A DNA stretch of 64,000 nucleotides from the NCBI GenBank assembly GCA_000961695.1, contig LADW01000091.1:57506-121505 (forward strand), given 5' to 3'. The notes beneath the pieces were generated by a model. The model did not search any database. It worked only from the letters and a program-made list of their open reading frames with translations, and was not told where the DNA came from. Shown one piece after another: positions 17,024 to 25,709 of the stretch; position 1 is the first letter of the stretch; every line of letters starts with the position of its first letter. The position numbers and the translations under genes are program-made. The stretch comes from Hyphomonadaceae bacterium BRH_c29. Lineage in GTDB: Bacteria; Pseudomonadota; Alphaproteobacteria; Caulobacterales; Hyphomonadaceae.

Positions 17024-18982
17024 CTAGTCTTGCGCGCCGTCCAGTTCGTCGCTCTGGCTGACCTGGTCACGGAAGGAGTCAATCTCGGCTTGGCGGAGCG
17101 ACTTATCGCGCTTGATCACCGCCAGCGTTCGCGCAGACCGCAGTGTAGCGGCGTCGCCTTTCACGCATGCGATCTTTACCTCGTGAGCACCTTTGTCGAG
17201 GTTCAGCGTGCGGCTCATGACCCGGGATTCGCCCTCGTCGAGCTTGGCATCCCGGCAGGCTTCGACCAGGTCGTCGATTGCGTCCGAGGTTGCATCAATG
17301 CGCGCTTCGAAGTCGTCGCCGAATCTTTCTTCGATCAGCGCTTCCAGCTTTGCGGATTTCGCTTCCATGCGAGCTTCGATCTCGGCGGTGGCGCGTTCGA
17401 GTTCAGGTGCCATTTTCTCATGCATTGCGTCTGCACGGGCTTCATACGCATTGGCGCGGGCTTCGACCTGATTGGCCCACTGCTCGGCGCGCGCTTCAAA
17501 CTGATCGCCCCAAGCTTCCCATTTTGCGCCCCAGGCTTCCCACTCGGCCTCGCTCATGTCGCCATCGATGTTCACATTGATGCCGTCCGAGAAATCCATC
17601 TCTATCGGCATGTCGTTCAGCTCACCCATCAGGGTGCGGAACTCTTCATCATCTTCGGGAGAGAAGGCGACCTGGGTCGTATTAGCCACGATCTGGGCGG
17701 TGAGAGCCCCGATCTTGGCGCCTTCCTCGGCCATCTCGGCAGACAGCCGGGCAATTTCCGCGTGGACTTCCGGGCCTGGCTCGATGCCTTCGAAAGGCTC
17801 GCCCAGGATCACGATCTGGCGGTCCGCAATGCGCTTGCCGTTGAGATAGACCGTACCGTTTTCGACCCGCAATTCCTTGTGCTGCGTTTTCTCTTCTGCA
17901 TTGGCAGAGACCGACGAGGTGGCGATCAGGGCAACAGCGCCGAGCATGGTGGCGGCTGCACCGCCCGTCAAGCGGCGGGACCGGGAAGGAGTGGGATGGG
18001 TCATACGGTTCAGTCTTTCTTTCAGGGCGTGGGTCAGGGGCAGACCAGCAGCGGCGGGCAGGCGTTCCTGCGAGGCCGACTTCACGGCCTTGATGAGCGT
18101 GGCGCCATAGGCGTGTGGCGAGGCGGTGCCGGTCTTCAGCACATCGGCATCGCAAGCGGCTTCCTGATCCGTCCGGAAGGCGCGGTGGGCAAAATAGGCC
18201 AGTGGATTGAACCACATGCAGGCGAGGAAGAATTCGGCTGCCTGCAGGGCCCAAAGGTCGCCGCGGCGAACATGGGTCAGCTCGTGCGCGATGGCGGCGC
18301 GTTGTTGAGTGTCGTCATAATCGGTTTCGAACCAGGCCGGCAGCAGGACGACCGGGCGGACAAGCCCCGTGACCAGCGGGCCGGACGAAATGAAGCTGGA
18401 GGCAATCACCGGCAGGTGCTTCAGGCCGACTTGCTGACCGACCTGTTGGGACGTGCGCTGCAGACGCGGAGAAACCGTCACGGCTTCGCGCTTCACCGTT
18501 CGCATGAAGTCATGCTGGCGCCAGAGGCTGAGGCCGAAGAAGAAAAGGGCCCCGCCTGCCCAGAGCACAAGTAGGCCCGGCAGCAACATGGAGGACAGCG
18601 TGTCCATCAGCGGCTGAGGTGAGGTCAGACCATCCAGCATGGGGTCTGGATGGAAGTGGACCGGAGCAGGCGGGGGTACAGCCGCGACCGGAGCGACCGT
18701 GTCTGGAGTGGTAGAGACAAACACGGCAGTCGCCGCATCCGCCTGGCTACCTGCCACCGTGCCATTCGGCAGGCTAAGGCGGGGCATGAGTGAGACAGGC
18801 ATTTGCAGCGGCGGCAGAACAAGTCGCACAAGCGGAATGGCCCAGAGCGCATAGGCGACACCGGCGCCGAACTGTTTCGCAACGTACTGGCGCGAGGCTA
18901 GCACGAGGGCCATCAGAACCGAAACCGCCAGAACGGTCTGCAACAAGGATATCGCGTCAGGAAGGATAGCGATGCCGTTCAT
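17024..18982 (-). CDS. BlaR1/MecR1-like M56 membrane metallopeptidase with a long helical periplasmic tail
   Basis: 652 residues. The membrane part has helices near 12-30, 42-58 and 130-152, then a cytosolic zinc protease domain with HELTHVRRGDLW at 233-244 and the downstream E-AACDAD (third ligand E274). A last helix lies at about 340-358. In BlaR1 and MecR1 the segment after this helix is a penicillin-binding sensor. Here it is about 294 residues rich in Ala, Glu and Trp with repeated W-E-A-W-G and E-A-R-A units, predicted coiled coil, and no SxxK transpeptidase motif. It probably cleaves or inactivates the BlaI-like repressor encoded just upstream (4-base overlap). The signal sensed is unknown. 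Confidence 0.88.
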   Translation of the reverse strand: MNGIAILPDAISLLQTVLAVSVLMALVLASRQYVAKQFGAGVAYALWAIPLVRLVLPPLQMPVSLMPRLSLPNGTVAGSQADAATAVFVSTTPDTVAPVAAVPPPAPVHFHPDPMLDGLTSPQPLMDTLSSMLLPGLLVLWAGGALFFFGLSLWRQHDFMRTVKREAVTVSPRLQRTSQQVGQQVGLKHLPVIASSFISSGPLVTGLVRPVVLLPAWFETDYDDTQQRAAIAHELTHVRRGDLWALQAAEFFLACMWFNPLAYFAHRAFRTDQEAACDADVLKTGTASPHAYGATLIKAVKSASQERLPAAAGLPLTHALKERLNRMTHPTPSRSRRLTGGAAATMLGAVALIATSSVSANAEEKTQHKELRVENGTVYLNGKRIADRQIVILGEPFEGIEPGPEVHAEIARLSAEMAEEGAKIGALTAQIVANTTQVAFSPEDDEEFRTLMGELNDMPIEMDFSDGINVNIDGDMSEAEWEAWGAKWEAWGDQFEARAEQWANQVEARANAYEARADAMHEKMAPELERATAEIEARMEAKSAKLEALIEERFGDDFEARIDATSDAIDDLVEACRDAKLDEGESRVMSRTLNLDKGAHEVKIACVKGDAATLRSARTLAVIKRDKSLRQAEIDSFRDQVSQSDELDGAQD

Positions 18983-19341
18983 TTCTTCAGTTCCCCCAGC
19001 AGGTGTTCGAGTTCTTCAATGTCTTGGGCGGTCAGGCCGCGTGTGTCGGCCAGATGCGCCACCAGTGGCGCGGCGCGGCCCGAGAACACCCGGTCCACGA
19101 ACTGGCCAGCGGCGGTTGCCTTGTAGGCGTTCTCGTCGATGGACGGGAAATAGAGGTAGCGCCTGCCGTCTTCTTCGGTCCGGAGGGCGCCTTTCTCGAC
19201 CAGGCGTGCCAGCAGCGTTTTCACGGTCCGGCTGGTCCAGTCCTTCTCGTCACCCAGCGCGTCATGCACGTCGGATGCGGCGAGGCCCGGCGTCTGCCAG
19301 AGCACACTCATCACATCGAGTTCTGCGGCTGATATCTTCAT
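18979..19341 (-). CDS. blaI: BlaI/MecI/CopY-family transcriptional repressor
   Basis: 120 residues: winged-helix domain with SAAELDVMSVLWQTPGLAASDV and the recognition region W-T-S-R-T-V-K-T-L-L-A-R-L near residue 47, then a dimerisation region. Family members bind operators with a TACA-NN-TGTA core and are released by proteolysis through their M56 partner, encoded next. The ATG at 19341 follows AGAGGG and is preferred over the GTG/ATG near 19377, because that upstream start would lie inside the operator. Confidence 0.9.
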   Translation of the reverse strand: MKISAAELDVMSVLWQTPGLAASDVHDALGDEKDWTSRTVKTLLARLVEKGALRTEEDGRRYLYFPSIDENAYKATAAGQFVDRVFSGRAAPLVAHLADTRGLTAQDIEELEHLLGELKK

Positions 19342-19359
19342 GACGGGACCCTCTGGTCT

Positions 19360-19402
19360 GACTACAAGCGTGGTCATAGTTTGAGACTACAGGTGTGGTC
19401 AA
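19360..19402 (-). promoter_or_regulatory. Promoter with two BlaI-type operators
   Basis: Two near-identical 16-mers, GACTACAAGCGTGGTC (19360-19375) and GACTACAGGTGTGGTC (19385-19400), lie 25 bp apart and each is an imperfect dyad centred on TACA-NN-(T/C)GTG, close to the BlaI core TACANNTGTA. On the minus strand TTGACC (19402-19397) and TATGAC (19378-19373) with an 18-base spacer make a sigma70-like promoter that both operators overlap. This fits autorepression. Confidence 0.8.
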
Positions 19403-19548
19403 TCAGATTTTTTCCGGAAGATCGTGACAAGTTGGTAAGGTAGGTCTTTGATGCAGCCTGCCTGCGGGCGCCGCTTCTATTCCGGCAAGCGCTCCTGTAG
19501 GCTTGGTTAAGCGTCCCGGGGCAGGGGCACGAATCGAGGGTAGATTAG

Positions 19549-20295
19549 ATGAACCGAACGATGCTGGGAGCGCTGGGATTGGCGCTTCTCACGGCAGGGT
19601 GCGCGGATACAGGCACCAGCGGCGAGTTTGGCCGTGTCCTCGGTGAGGTTCTTGGCTCTGCCACCACATCCGGATCTCAAAATGTGCTCAGCATCGCTGA
19701 AATCGACGCCGGCCTGCGCGAGGCGTTGACGGTTGGCACCAATACGGTCGCCGGCCAGCTCGGACAGACCAATGGCTATTATGGCGATCCGAAGATCCGC
19801 ATCCCGCTGCCGAAGACTTACCGCACAATCCAGACAAACCTGGCCAGGGTTGGCGCCAGTGGCCCGCTCGATGATCTCGAACTGCGCATGAACCGCGCCG
19901 CTGAGTCTGCCGTGCCGCAGGCAAGGGTCCTGATCCTTGGCGCGATCCGCGACATGACGATCCGGGATGCGCTGAACATCCTGAATGGCGGGGATACGGC
20001 GGCGACGGACTATTTGCGCGCCCGGACAGAGACGCAGCTACGGTCAGCGTTCACGCCTTATGCCCGTAACGCCCTGTCGAACTCCGGCGCCTTCACGTCG
20101 ATGGAAAATGTCGCATCGCAATATGGCGTCGGCGGTATCACGTCCAGCCTGCAGGCCGACCTGACGACTCATGCGGTCGATCTCGGCCTCGATGGCATCT
20201 TCCTCTATGTCGCAGAGGAGGAGAAGAAGATCCGTGAGAACCCGCTTGCGCGGACAACGGAACTGCTGCGGCGTGTATTCGGGAACCGTGGCTGA
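19549..20295 (+). CDS. DUF4197 family lipoprotein
   Basis: 248 residues with signal peptide and lipobox LTAGC near residue 17. The body matches the DUF4197 pattern: GLREALTVGT, GYYGDPKIRIPLP, MNRAAESAVPQA and A-FLYVAEEEKKIRENP at the end. The family is widespread in proteobacteria and of unknown function. It is probably anchored in the envelope. Its stop codon overlaps the start of the hydrolase by one base, suggesting coupled expression. Confidence 0.85.
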   Translation: MNRTMLGALGLALLTAGCADTGTSGEFGRVLGEVLGSATTSGSQNVLSIAEIDAGLREALTVGTNTVAGQLGQTNGYYGDPKIRIPLPKTYRTIQTNLARVGASGPLDDLELRMNRAAESAVPQARVLILGAIRDMTIRDALNILNGGDTAATDYLRARTETQLRSAFTPYARNALSNSGAFTSMENVASQYGVGGITSSLQADLTTHAVDLGLDGIFLYVAEEEKKIRENPLARTTELLRRVFGNRG

Positions 20296-21272
20296 TGCGT
20301 CGTTTTACAACTGAGCTGAAAGCTGGCGGCAAGATGGCCGGGATCGAGTTCGGCGATCCGATCAAGCCGTTCGCCGCGGTCTGGATTCACGCGACCGGCT
20401 TCAACGCGATGACCTATCAGTCGATGCTGGCTCCGCTCGGCCTGCGCCAGCGCGTCGCCGCGCTCGACATGCGCGGTCATGGCTGCTCGACCCTTCCGGC
20501 AAAGCCTCGCCGGATGAAATCCTGGCACCGCTACCGCGATGACGTGATTGAATGGCTGGAGAAGGAAGCCCCGCACGGCGTGGTGCTGAGCGGTCATTCC
20601 ATGGGCGCGACAGTGGCCCTTCTGGTCGCCGGCAAGCGGCCCGATCTCGTGAAAGGGCTCGTGCTGGCGGATCCGGTGATCATGTCGCGCAAGACCTATT
20701 TCTGGAACCATGTCTTCCCACCAGTATCCTGGCTCATTCGACGCAACCTGCTGGCCCGCAATGCGAAAAAGCGCCGGGCGGAATTCCCGTCCTTCCGGGA
20801 TGCGCTGGAATCCTACACAGGCCGGGGGGCGTTCGCGTCCTGGCGCGAGCCTTTCCTGGCGGACTATCTGCTTGATGGCATTGAGCGGGTCGATCATCAC
20901 CGCCCCGACAGCGAAACCCAGACCTGGCGCCTGTCCTGCGAGCCGAAATGGGAGTCGGCCACGTTCGCCGCCCAGCGCAACAGGCCGTGGAAGGCGCTGG
21001 CAAAAGTGCGCAAGCACAAGATCCCGATTGTCGTGCTGCGTCCGAACCGGGACTCTGTGATCACGCCCAAGGTGCGCGCGCAGATCATCCTGATGAACCA
21101 GGGCCTGATGATGAAGGGCGTGCGCGGTACGTCCCACTTCCTGCCCATGGAAGCGCCGTATGAAGTGCGCGACTCCCTGTCGGCCTTCATCGCGCGGCTG
21201 GTGGAGCGATTCACGCTGGAAGAAGACACCGATGTCGCCCGCAGCCTCAGCTTCCGCCGGCGTCGCGCCTGA
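20295..21272 (+). CDS. Alpha/beta hydrolase
   Basis: 325 residues with the fold's N-terminal strands, the nucleophile elbow SGHSMGATVA (Ser near residue 99), a probable acid after the I-P-I-V-V-L-R-P strand, and a C-terminal GTSHFLP histidine. It has no signal peptide and is probably cytosolic. The substrate is not identifiable; esterase, lipase-like or lactonase activity are all possible. It overlaps the DUF4197 gene by one base. Confidence 0.82.
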   Translation: MRRFTTELKAGGKMAGIEFGDPIKPFAAVWIHATGFNAMTYQSMLAPLGLRQRVAALDMRGHGCSTLPAKPRRMKSWHRYRDDVIEWLEKEAPHGVVLSGHSMGATVALLVAGKRPDLVKGLVLADPVIMSRKTYFWNHVFPPVSWLIRRNLLARNAKKRRAEFPSFRDALESYTGRGAFASWREPFLADYLLDGIERVDHHRPDSETQTWRLSCEPKWESATFAAQRNRPWKALAKVRKHKIPIVVLRPNRDSVITPKVRAQIILMNQGLMMKGVRGTSHFLPMEAPYEVRDSLSAFIARLVERFTLEEDTDVARSLSFRRRRA

Positions 21273-21352
21273 GAAATTCACGCCTGCATTGAGCGAACCT
21301 GATTGTTCCCGACTGGCCAGATGTCGTACATCCGTCAGGAACAACTGGACCC

Positions 21353-23191
21353 GTGTGTTTGATGCTTTCGATCATTATTGACGCCCTCACGTCCCAACCC
21401 GCCCAGATTGCCATTGTGCTGGTCCTGGTTGCGGTCGTGTTCTTCGGGTTCGTTCGCGAGCAGCTACCGGCCGATGTGGTGGCTTTGCTGGCGCTGGGCG
21501 CGGTGATGGCGACGCAGATCCTGTCGGTCCGGGAAGTGCTTGCCGTCTTTTCAAACCCGGCGCCGATCACGATCGGGGCGATGTTCATTCTGTCGGCTGC
21601 GCTGGAACGAACAGGTGTCATTGGTGCGGCAGGGCAGGGGATTTCGCAGCTTGCCCGGCATGTGACGCCGCTTGTTGCGATCCTCGCCATGATGGCAGGC
21701 GTGATCGTCCTGTCGGCTTTCATCAACAATACGCCCGTTGTGGTGATCCTCATTCCCGTTGCGGTGCAGCTCGCGCGGACACTTGGGATTGCGCCATCGA
21801 AACTGCTGATCCCGCTCTCGTTCGCGGCGATCTTCGGCGGCACGACCACCCTGATTGGTACCTCGACAAACATCCTCGTGGACGGGGTGGCTCAGGATGG
21901 CGGCATGGCGCCGTTCGGCATGTTCGAGATCACCGCGGCAGGCTGTTTGATGGCGCTCGCAGGTGCCGCCTATATGGCGATCTTCGGACCCTTCCTGCTG
22001 CCATCGCGGGACTCTCTGTCCGGCCTTCTGCCAGATGCCAGCCGTCGGCGTTTCTTCGCTCAGATCCTGATCCCTATTGAGTCTGAACTTGTCGGGCGCA
22101 CGATTGCCGAGACGGGGTTCACCGCGTCGCGAGGCTTCACCGTGATCGACGTTTTCCGCGAAGGTCTGTCGCACCGGCACGCGCTGAAGACCATTGTTCT
22201 GCAAGCCGGAGACCGGGTCGTGCTGCGCTCGCCGGTGTCGGAAATGCTGACCCTGAAAGAAGCGGGCAATATCGCCATCGGTGCCGCCGCCGACAAACGC
22301 CCGGCCTTCGAACCCATTCAGGCCAGCGAGACGGTCATCATGGAAGGCGTGATCGGCCCGCAATCGCGTCTCGTGGGCCGGCGGCTGACCGGACTGGGCC
22401 TTGCCCGGCTGTATGGCGTCTACGTCCTGGCCATCCACCGCCGGGGCGAGAACCTCAGCGAACACATGGACGAGGTTCGCTTCGAAGTCGGCGACACCGT
22501 GCTGACCGAAGGTCCGCCGCGCGGGATGCGCGCCATGTTCGACGATGGCTTGCTGAACAATCTGACGGAGTCGTCTGATCGGGCCATCCGGCGGGACAAG
22601 GCCTTTATCGCTATATCCGCTGTGCTGGCGGTCATGGTGCTCGCCGCGCTTGGCATCTTCCCGATTGCAGGACTGGCGCTGATGGCGGCGACGCTGGTCG
22701 TGGCTTTTGGCTGCCTCAATCACCAGGAGGCCTATCAGTCGATCCGGTGGGATATCCTGATGCTGATCTTCGGCATGCTGGCGCTCGGCACAGCTATGGA
22801 GAAGACCGGTGCGGCCAGCCTTCTGGTCGGTCAGCTTTCGAACCTGACACAAGGCCTGGATCCGCGCGCGACGCTGGCTGTGGTCTATCTCTCGGCCATG
22901 GTGCTGACCGAGATCATGAGCAATAATGCGACTGCGATCCTGCTGACGCCGATCGCCATCGGCATTGCACATTCGCTTGAGGTAGATCCGCGACCCTTCG
23001 TGGTGGCGATCATGTTCGCGGCCAGCGCCAGCTTCGCGACGCCCATCGGCTACCAGACCAATACGCTGGTCTATTCCGCTGGGGGCTATAAATTCTCGGA
23101 CTTCCTCAAGATCGGCCTGCCGCTTAACTTGCTGATGTTCTGTGTCGGCATGTGGGTGATCCCGATGTTCTGGCCGCTGGAGGCGGCCTGA
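21353..23191 (+). CDS. SLC13/DASS-type permease with two RCK_C (TrkA-C) domains
   Basis: 612 residues, about eleven membrane helices interrupted by two TrkA-C domains (about 220-300 and 315-400). Signatures are INNTPVVVILIP and GGTTTLIGTSTNILV near residue 160, and the mirrored MSNNATAILLTPIAI and ATPIGYQTNTLVYSAGGY near the C-terminus. Members move sulfate, dicarboxylates or other anions with Na+ or H+. The substrate is open. GTG at 21353 has the better spacing to an AGGAA sequence; ATG at 21362 is the alternative. It converges with the MarR gene with no gap. Confidence 0.88.
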   Translation: MCLMLSIIIDALTSQPAQIAIVLVLVAVVFFGFVREQLPADVVALLALGAVMATQILSVREVLAVFSNPAPITIGAMFILSAALERTGVIGAAGQGISQLARHVTPLVAILAMMAGVIVLSAFINNTPVVVILIPVAVQLARTLGIAPSKLLIPLSFAAIFGGTTTLIGTSTNILVDGVAQDGGMAPFGMFEITAAGCLMALAGAAYMAIFGPFLLPSRDSLSGLLPDASRRRFFAQILIPIESELVGRTIAETGFTASRGFTVIDVFREGLSHRHALKTIVLQAGDRVVLRSPVSEMLTLKEAGNIAIGAAADKRPAFEPIQASETVIMEGVIGPQSRLVGRRLTGLGLARLYGVYVLAIHRRGENLSEHMDEVRFEVGDTVLTEGPPRGMRAMFDDGLLNNLTESSDRAIRRDKAFIAISAVLAVMVLAALGIFPIAGLALMAATLVVAFGCLNHQEAYQSIRWDILMLIFGMLALGTAMEKTGAASLLVGQLSNLTQGLDPRATLAVVYLSAMVLTEIMSNNATAILLTPIAIGIAHSLEVDPRPFVVAIMFAASASFATPIGYQTNTLVYSAGGYKFSDFLKIGLPLNLLMFCVGMWVIPMFWPLEAA

Positions 23192-23659
23192 TCACCAGAG
23201 CGGTCGGTCGGGTGAGACGGAGCCGGCCAGCTTGTCCATGAGGCGGGCGAGTTCACGACGCTCTTCCAGCGTCAGCACCGCTTCCAGCTTTTGCTCCTCA
23301 AAAATCGCCATCGGCACGATCTCATCGTACACGGATTTGCCAACCGGCGTGAGGTAGAGCTTCGAGCGCCGCGCGTCTTCTTCCGACGATTTTCGCTCCA
23401 GGCACCCGGATTCGATCAGGCCCGCGACCGCCCGGCTGACGGCCACTTTGTCCATCGCGGTGCGCTGGCCGATCTCGGTTGCGCTGATGCCAGGCGTATC
23501 GCCCGTCACCGCCATCACCCGCCATTGCCAGATCGAGAGACCAAACTCCCGGTCATATATTTCGGCAATCCGGCGGGAGATCGTGTTGGACAGGACAGAC
23601 AGGCGATAGGGCAGGAATTCACGCAGGCGCAGCGTCGGGGTCCGGGAGGAGTCGGGCAT
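23192..23659 (-). CDS. MarR-family transcriptional regulator, probable regulator of the tyrosine cluster
   Basis: 155 residues with the MarR winged helix: ISRRIAEIYDREFGLSIWQWRVM, then GISATEIGQRTAMDKVAVSRAVAGL with the recognition helix, then the wing SEEDARRSKLYLT. It is divergent from hppD with 84 bases between the starts, and a dyad that resembles MarR operators lies in that gap. It probably represses or activates hppD in response to an aromatic ligand such as homogentisate (inference). Confidence 0.88.
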   Translation of the reverse strand: MPDSSRTPTLRLREFLPYRLSVLSNTISRRIAEIYDREFGLSIWQWRVMAVTGDTPGISATEIGQRTAMDKVAVSRAVAGLIESGCLERKSSEEDARRSKLYLTPVGKSVYDEIVPMAIFEEQKLEAVLTLEERRELARLMDKLAGSVSPDRPLW

Positions 23660-23697
23660 GGCGGGTCCGTTGGTGGTTGCCTTGCGGCCATTAAATG

Positions 23698-23711
23698 GTT
23701 ACATATGAAAC
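23698..23711. promoter_or_regulatory. Candidate MarR operator in the hppD promoter region
   Basis: GTTACATATGAAAC is a 14-bp dyad around CATATG with only one mismatched pair; the ideal form would be GTTTCATATGAAAC. It lies between the MarR start and hppD, 33 bases before the hppD ATG. Confidence 0.6.
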
Positions 23712-23743
23712 TAAATCAGATCATTACATAATGGAGAGAACCC

Positions 23744-24835
23744 ATGGCCGACCTGTTTGACAACCCCGCCGGTCTGGACGGATTCGAATTCATCGAGTTT
23801 TCCGCACCTGAAAAAAACGTTCTGGAGCCGGTTTTCGAGACGATGGGCTTCACCAAAGTTGCCCGTCACCGCTCCAAGCAGGTCGAACTCTGGCGTCAGG
23901 GCGGCATCAACCTGATCACCAATTACGAGCCGAATTCGGCGGCCTGGTACTTCTCGCGCGAGCATGGCCCCTCGGCCTGCGGCATGGGGTTCCGCGTGCG
24001 TGATGCCCGCAAGGCCTATGCCCACCTTCTGGCGCAGGGCGCCGAACCGGTACATGTCGAGACCGGCCCGATGGAGCTGCATATCCCCGGCATCCGTGGC
24101 ATCGGCAATTCCATCATCTACCTGATCGACCGCTATGGCGACGATCTCGACATCTACGACATCGACTTCGAATACCTGCCGGACGTGGAGAAAAATCCTG
24201 TCGGCGCAGGCTTCAGGCTGATCGATCACCTGACGCACAATGTCTATGGCGGCCGCATGAAATACTGGGCCGACTTCTACGAACAGCTCTTCAATTTCCG
24301 CGAAATCCGCTATTTTGACATCAAGGGCGAATATACCGGCCTCACTTCCAAGGCGCTGACGGCGCCGGATGGCAAGATCCGCATCCCGCTGAACGAAGAA
24401 GGCAAGGGTGGCGGCGGCCAGATCGAGGAATTCCTGCGCGAGTTCAACGGCGAGGGCATCCAGCACATCGCCCTCATCTGCGACGATCTCTATGCCTGCT
24501 ATGATAGCCTGAAACAGAAGGGCGTGCCCTTCATGACCGCGCCGCCGGCCGCTTATTACGAGATGCTGGACGCGCGCCTGCCGGGCCATGGCGAGGACGT
24601 TGAAGGCCTGCAATCGCGCGGCCTTCTTCTGGACGGCACGACCGAAGGCGGCGAGCCGCGCCTCCTGCTGCAGATCTTCGCGCAGGCCCAGGTTGGCCCG
24701 GTCTTCTTCGAGTTCATCCAGCGCAAGGGCGACTACAAGGAAGGCTTCGGCGAGGGCAATTTCAAGGCCTTGTTCGAGTCGATGGAGCGTGACCAAATCC
24801 AGCGTGGAGCCCTTAAAGTCGAAGAGGACGCATGA
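23744..24835 (+). CDS. hppD: 4-hydroxyphenylpyruvate dioxygenase
   Basis: 363 residues, a two-domain VOC-fold non-haem iron enzyme. The iron ligands are visible: His about 162 (DHLTHNV), His about 241 (QHIAL) and Glu about 323 ([11 protein letters not shown]). The product-side motif [13 protein letters not shown] near the C-terminus is typical. It converts 4-hydroxyphenylpyruvate, from tyrosine, to homogentisate with O2. A GGAGAG ribosome binding site precedes the ATG. The stop overlaps the next gene by 4 bases, so it heads an operon. Confidence 0.96.
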   Translation: MADLFDNPAGLDGFEFIEFSAPEKNVLEPVFETMGFTKVARHRSKQVELWRQGGINLITNYEPNSAAWYFSREHGPSACGMGFRVRDARKAYAHLLAQGAEPVHVETGPMELHIPGIRGIGNSIIYLIDRYGDDLDIYDIDFEYLPDVEKNPVGAGFRLIDHLTHNVYGGRMKYWADFYEQLFNFREIRYFDIKGEYTGLTSKALTAPDGKIRIPLNEEGKGGGGQIEEFLREFNGEGIQHIALICDDLYACYDSLKQKGVPFMTAPPAAYYEMLDARLPGHGEDVEGLQSRGLLLDGTTEGGEPRLLLQIFAQAQVGPVFFEFIQRKGDYKEGFGEGNFKALFESMERDQIQRGALKVEEDA

Positions 24836-25047
24836 GCGAGCCGAAGAACAAAGTTCAGCTGACCCCGATCAAGGAAGGCCTGATCGGCGGTCTGGCTGGT
24901 ATCGTACTCGGGATTGCGCTCTGGCAGACGCATGTGATTTCGGCCCCTGCCATTCCGGGCGTCATGCTCGGTCTTGGCCTCGGGAGCTGGTACAATGCGC
25001 GGCGGCGCGAGAAGAACGCCGCGAAAGACAAGGGAGATCAGACATGA
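24832..25047 (+). CDS. Small two-helix membrane protein in the hppD operon
   Basis: 71 residues: charged start, hydrophobic segments at about 16-33 and 38-54, and a Lys/Arg/Asp-rich tail ([17 protein letters not shown]). It overlaps hppD and the VOC gene by 4 bases on each side (ATGA both times), so it is very probably translated. I do not recognise a family. A membrane accessory or transport subunit is possible. Confidence 0.75.
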   Translation: MSEPKNKVQLTPIKEGLIGGLAGIVLGIALWQTHVISAPAIPGVMLGLGLGSWYNARRREKNAAKDKGDQT

Positions 25048-25595
25048 CTTCACCCGCACCGCTCAAAGGCGTCCACCACGTCGCCTATCGCTGCAAGGAT
25101 GCGAAGGAAACCGTCGCGTTCTATCGCGATGCGCTGGGCATGGATTTCCAGCTGGCGATCGCTGAGGATCACGTGCCGTCGACCGGCGCGTATGATCCGT
25201 ACATGCACATTTTCCTCGATGCCGGGAACGGCAATGTTCTGGCCTTCTTCGAACTGCCAGAGCAGCCGGACATGGGCCGCGACGAGAACACGCCCGCCTG
25301 GGTGCAGCACATCGCCTTCCGCCTCGGTTCTCTGGAAGAGTTGATGCAGACCAAGGCGCATCTCGAAGGTATGGGGATCGACGTGCTCGGCCCGACGCAT
25401 CACGGCATCTTCAAGTCGATCTATTTCTTCGACCCCAACGGCCACCGCCTCGAACTCGCCGCCGACATCGGCACGCCGGAACAGTACGCACAGCTGAAGT
25501 CTGTCGCTGAACCGATGATCGAGGAATGGACCGCCACCAAGAAAGCCCCCCGCCACGCCGCCTGGCTGCACGAGAAGATTGCCGAGGAATCCTGA
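25044..25595 (+). CDS. VOC-superfamily (glyoxalase/dioxygenase) protein
   Basis: 183 residues with one pair of beta-alpha-beta-beta-beta modules. Metal-ligand candidates are His in GVHHVAY (about 11), Glu in AFFELPE, His in WVQHIAF and Glu in HRLELAA. This is the H-E-H-E layout of glyoxalase I and many type I extradiol dioxygenases. The C-terminal 40 residues are a helical extension. It is translationally coupled to the hppD operon in the place where a homogentisate-processing enzyme might be expected. The reaction is unknown. Confidence 0.85.
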   Translation: MTSPAPLKGVHHVAYRCKDAKETVAFYRDALGMDFQLAIAEDHVPSTGAYDPYMHIFLDAGNGNVLAFFELPEQPDMGRDENTPAWVQHIAFRLGSLEELMQTKAHLEGMGIDVLGPTHHGIFKSIYFFDPNGHRLELAADIGTPEQYAQLKSVAEPMIEEWTATKKAPRHAAWLHEKIAEES

Positions 25596-25659
25596 TCGGT
25601 CTTCCGGACGCGCCGCGCGATCCGGGACCTTGTTCGGGCTGCACTCATACTGCATGAAT

Positions 25660-25690
25660 ATCCCGGCTCAGCACTGCGCTTGGCCGGGAT
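25660..25690 (+). promoter_or_regulatory. Hairpin in the leader of the FG-GAP gene
   Basis: Perfect 8-bp stem ATCCCGGC / GCCGGGAT with a 15-base loop, ending 20 bases before the ATG. It has no T run, so it is more likely an mRNA leader hairpin or an intra-operon attenuator than a terminator. Confidence 0.35.
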
Positions 25691-25709
25691 GATGTCTCCG
25701 GAGGAATTC

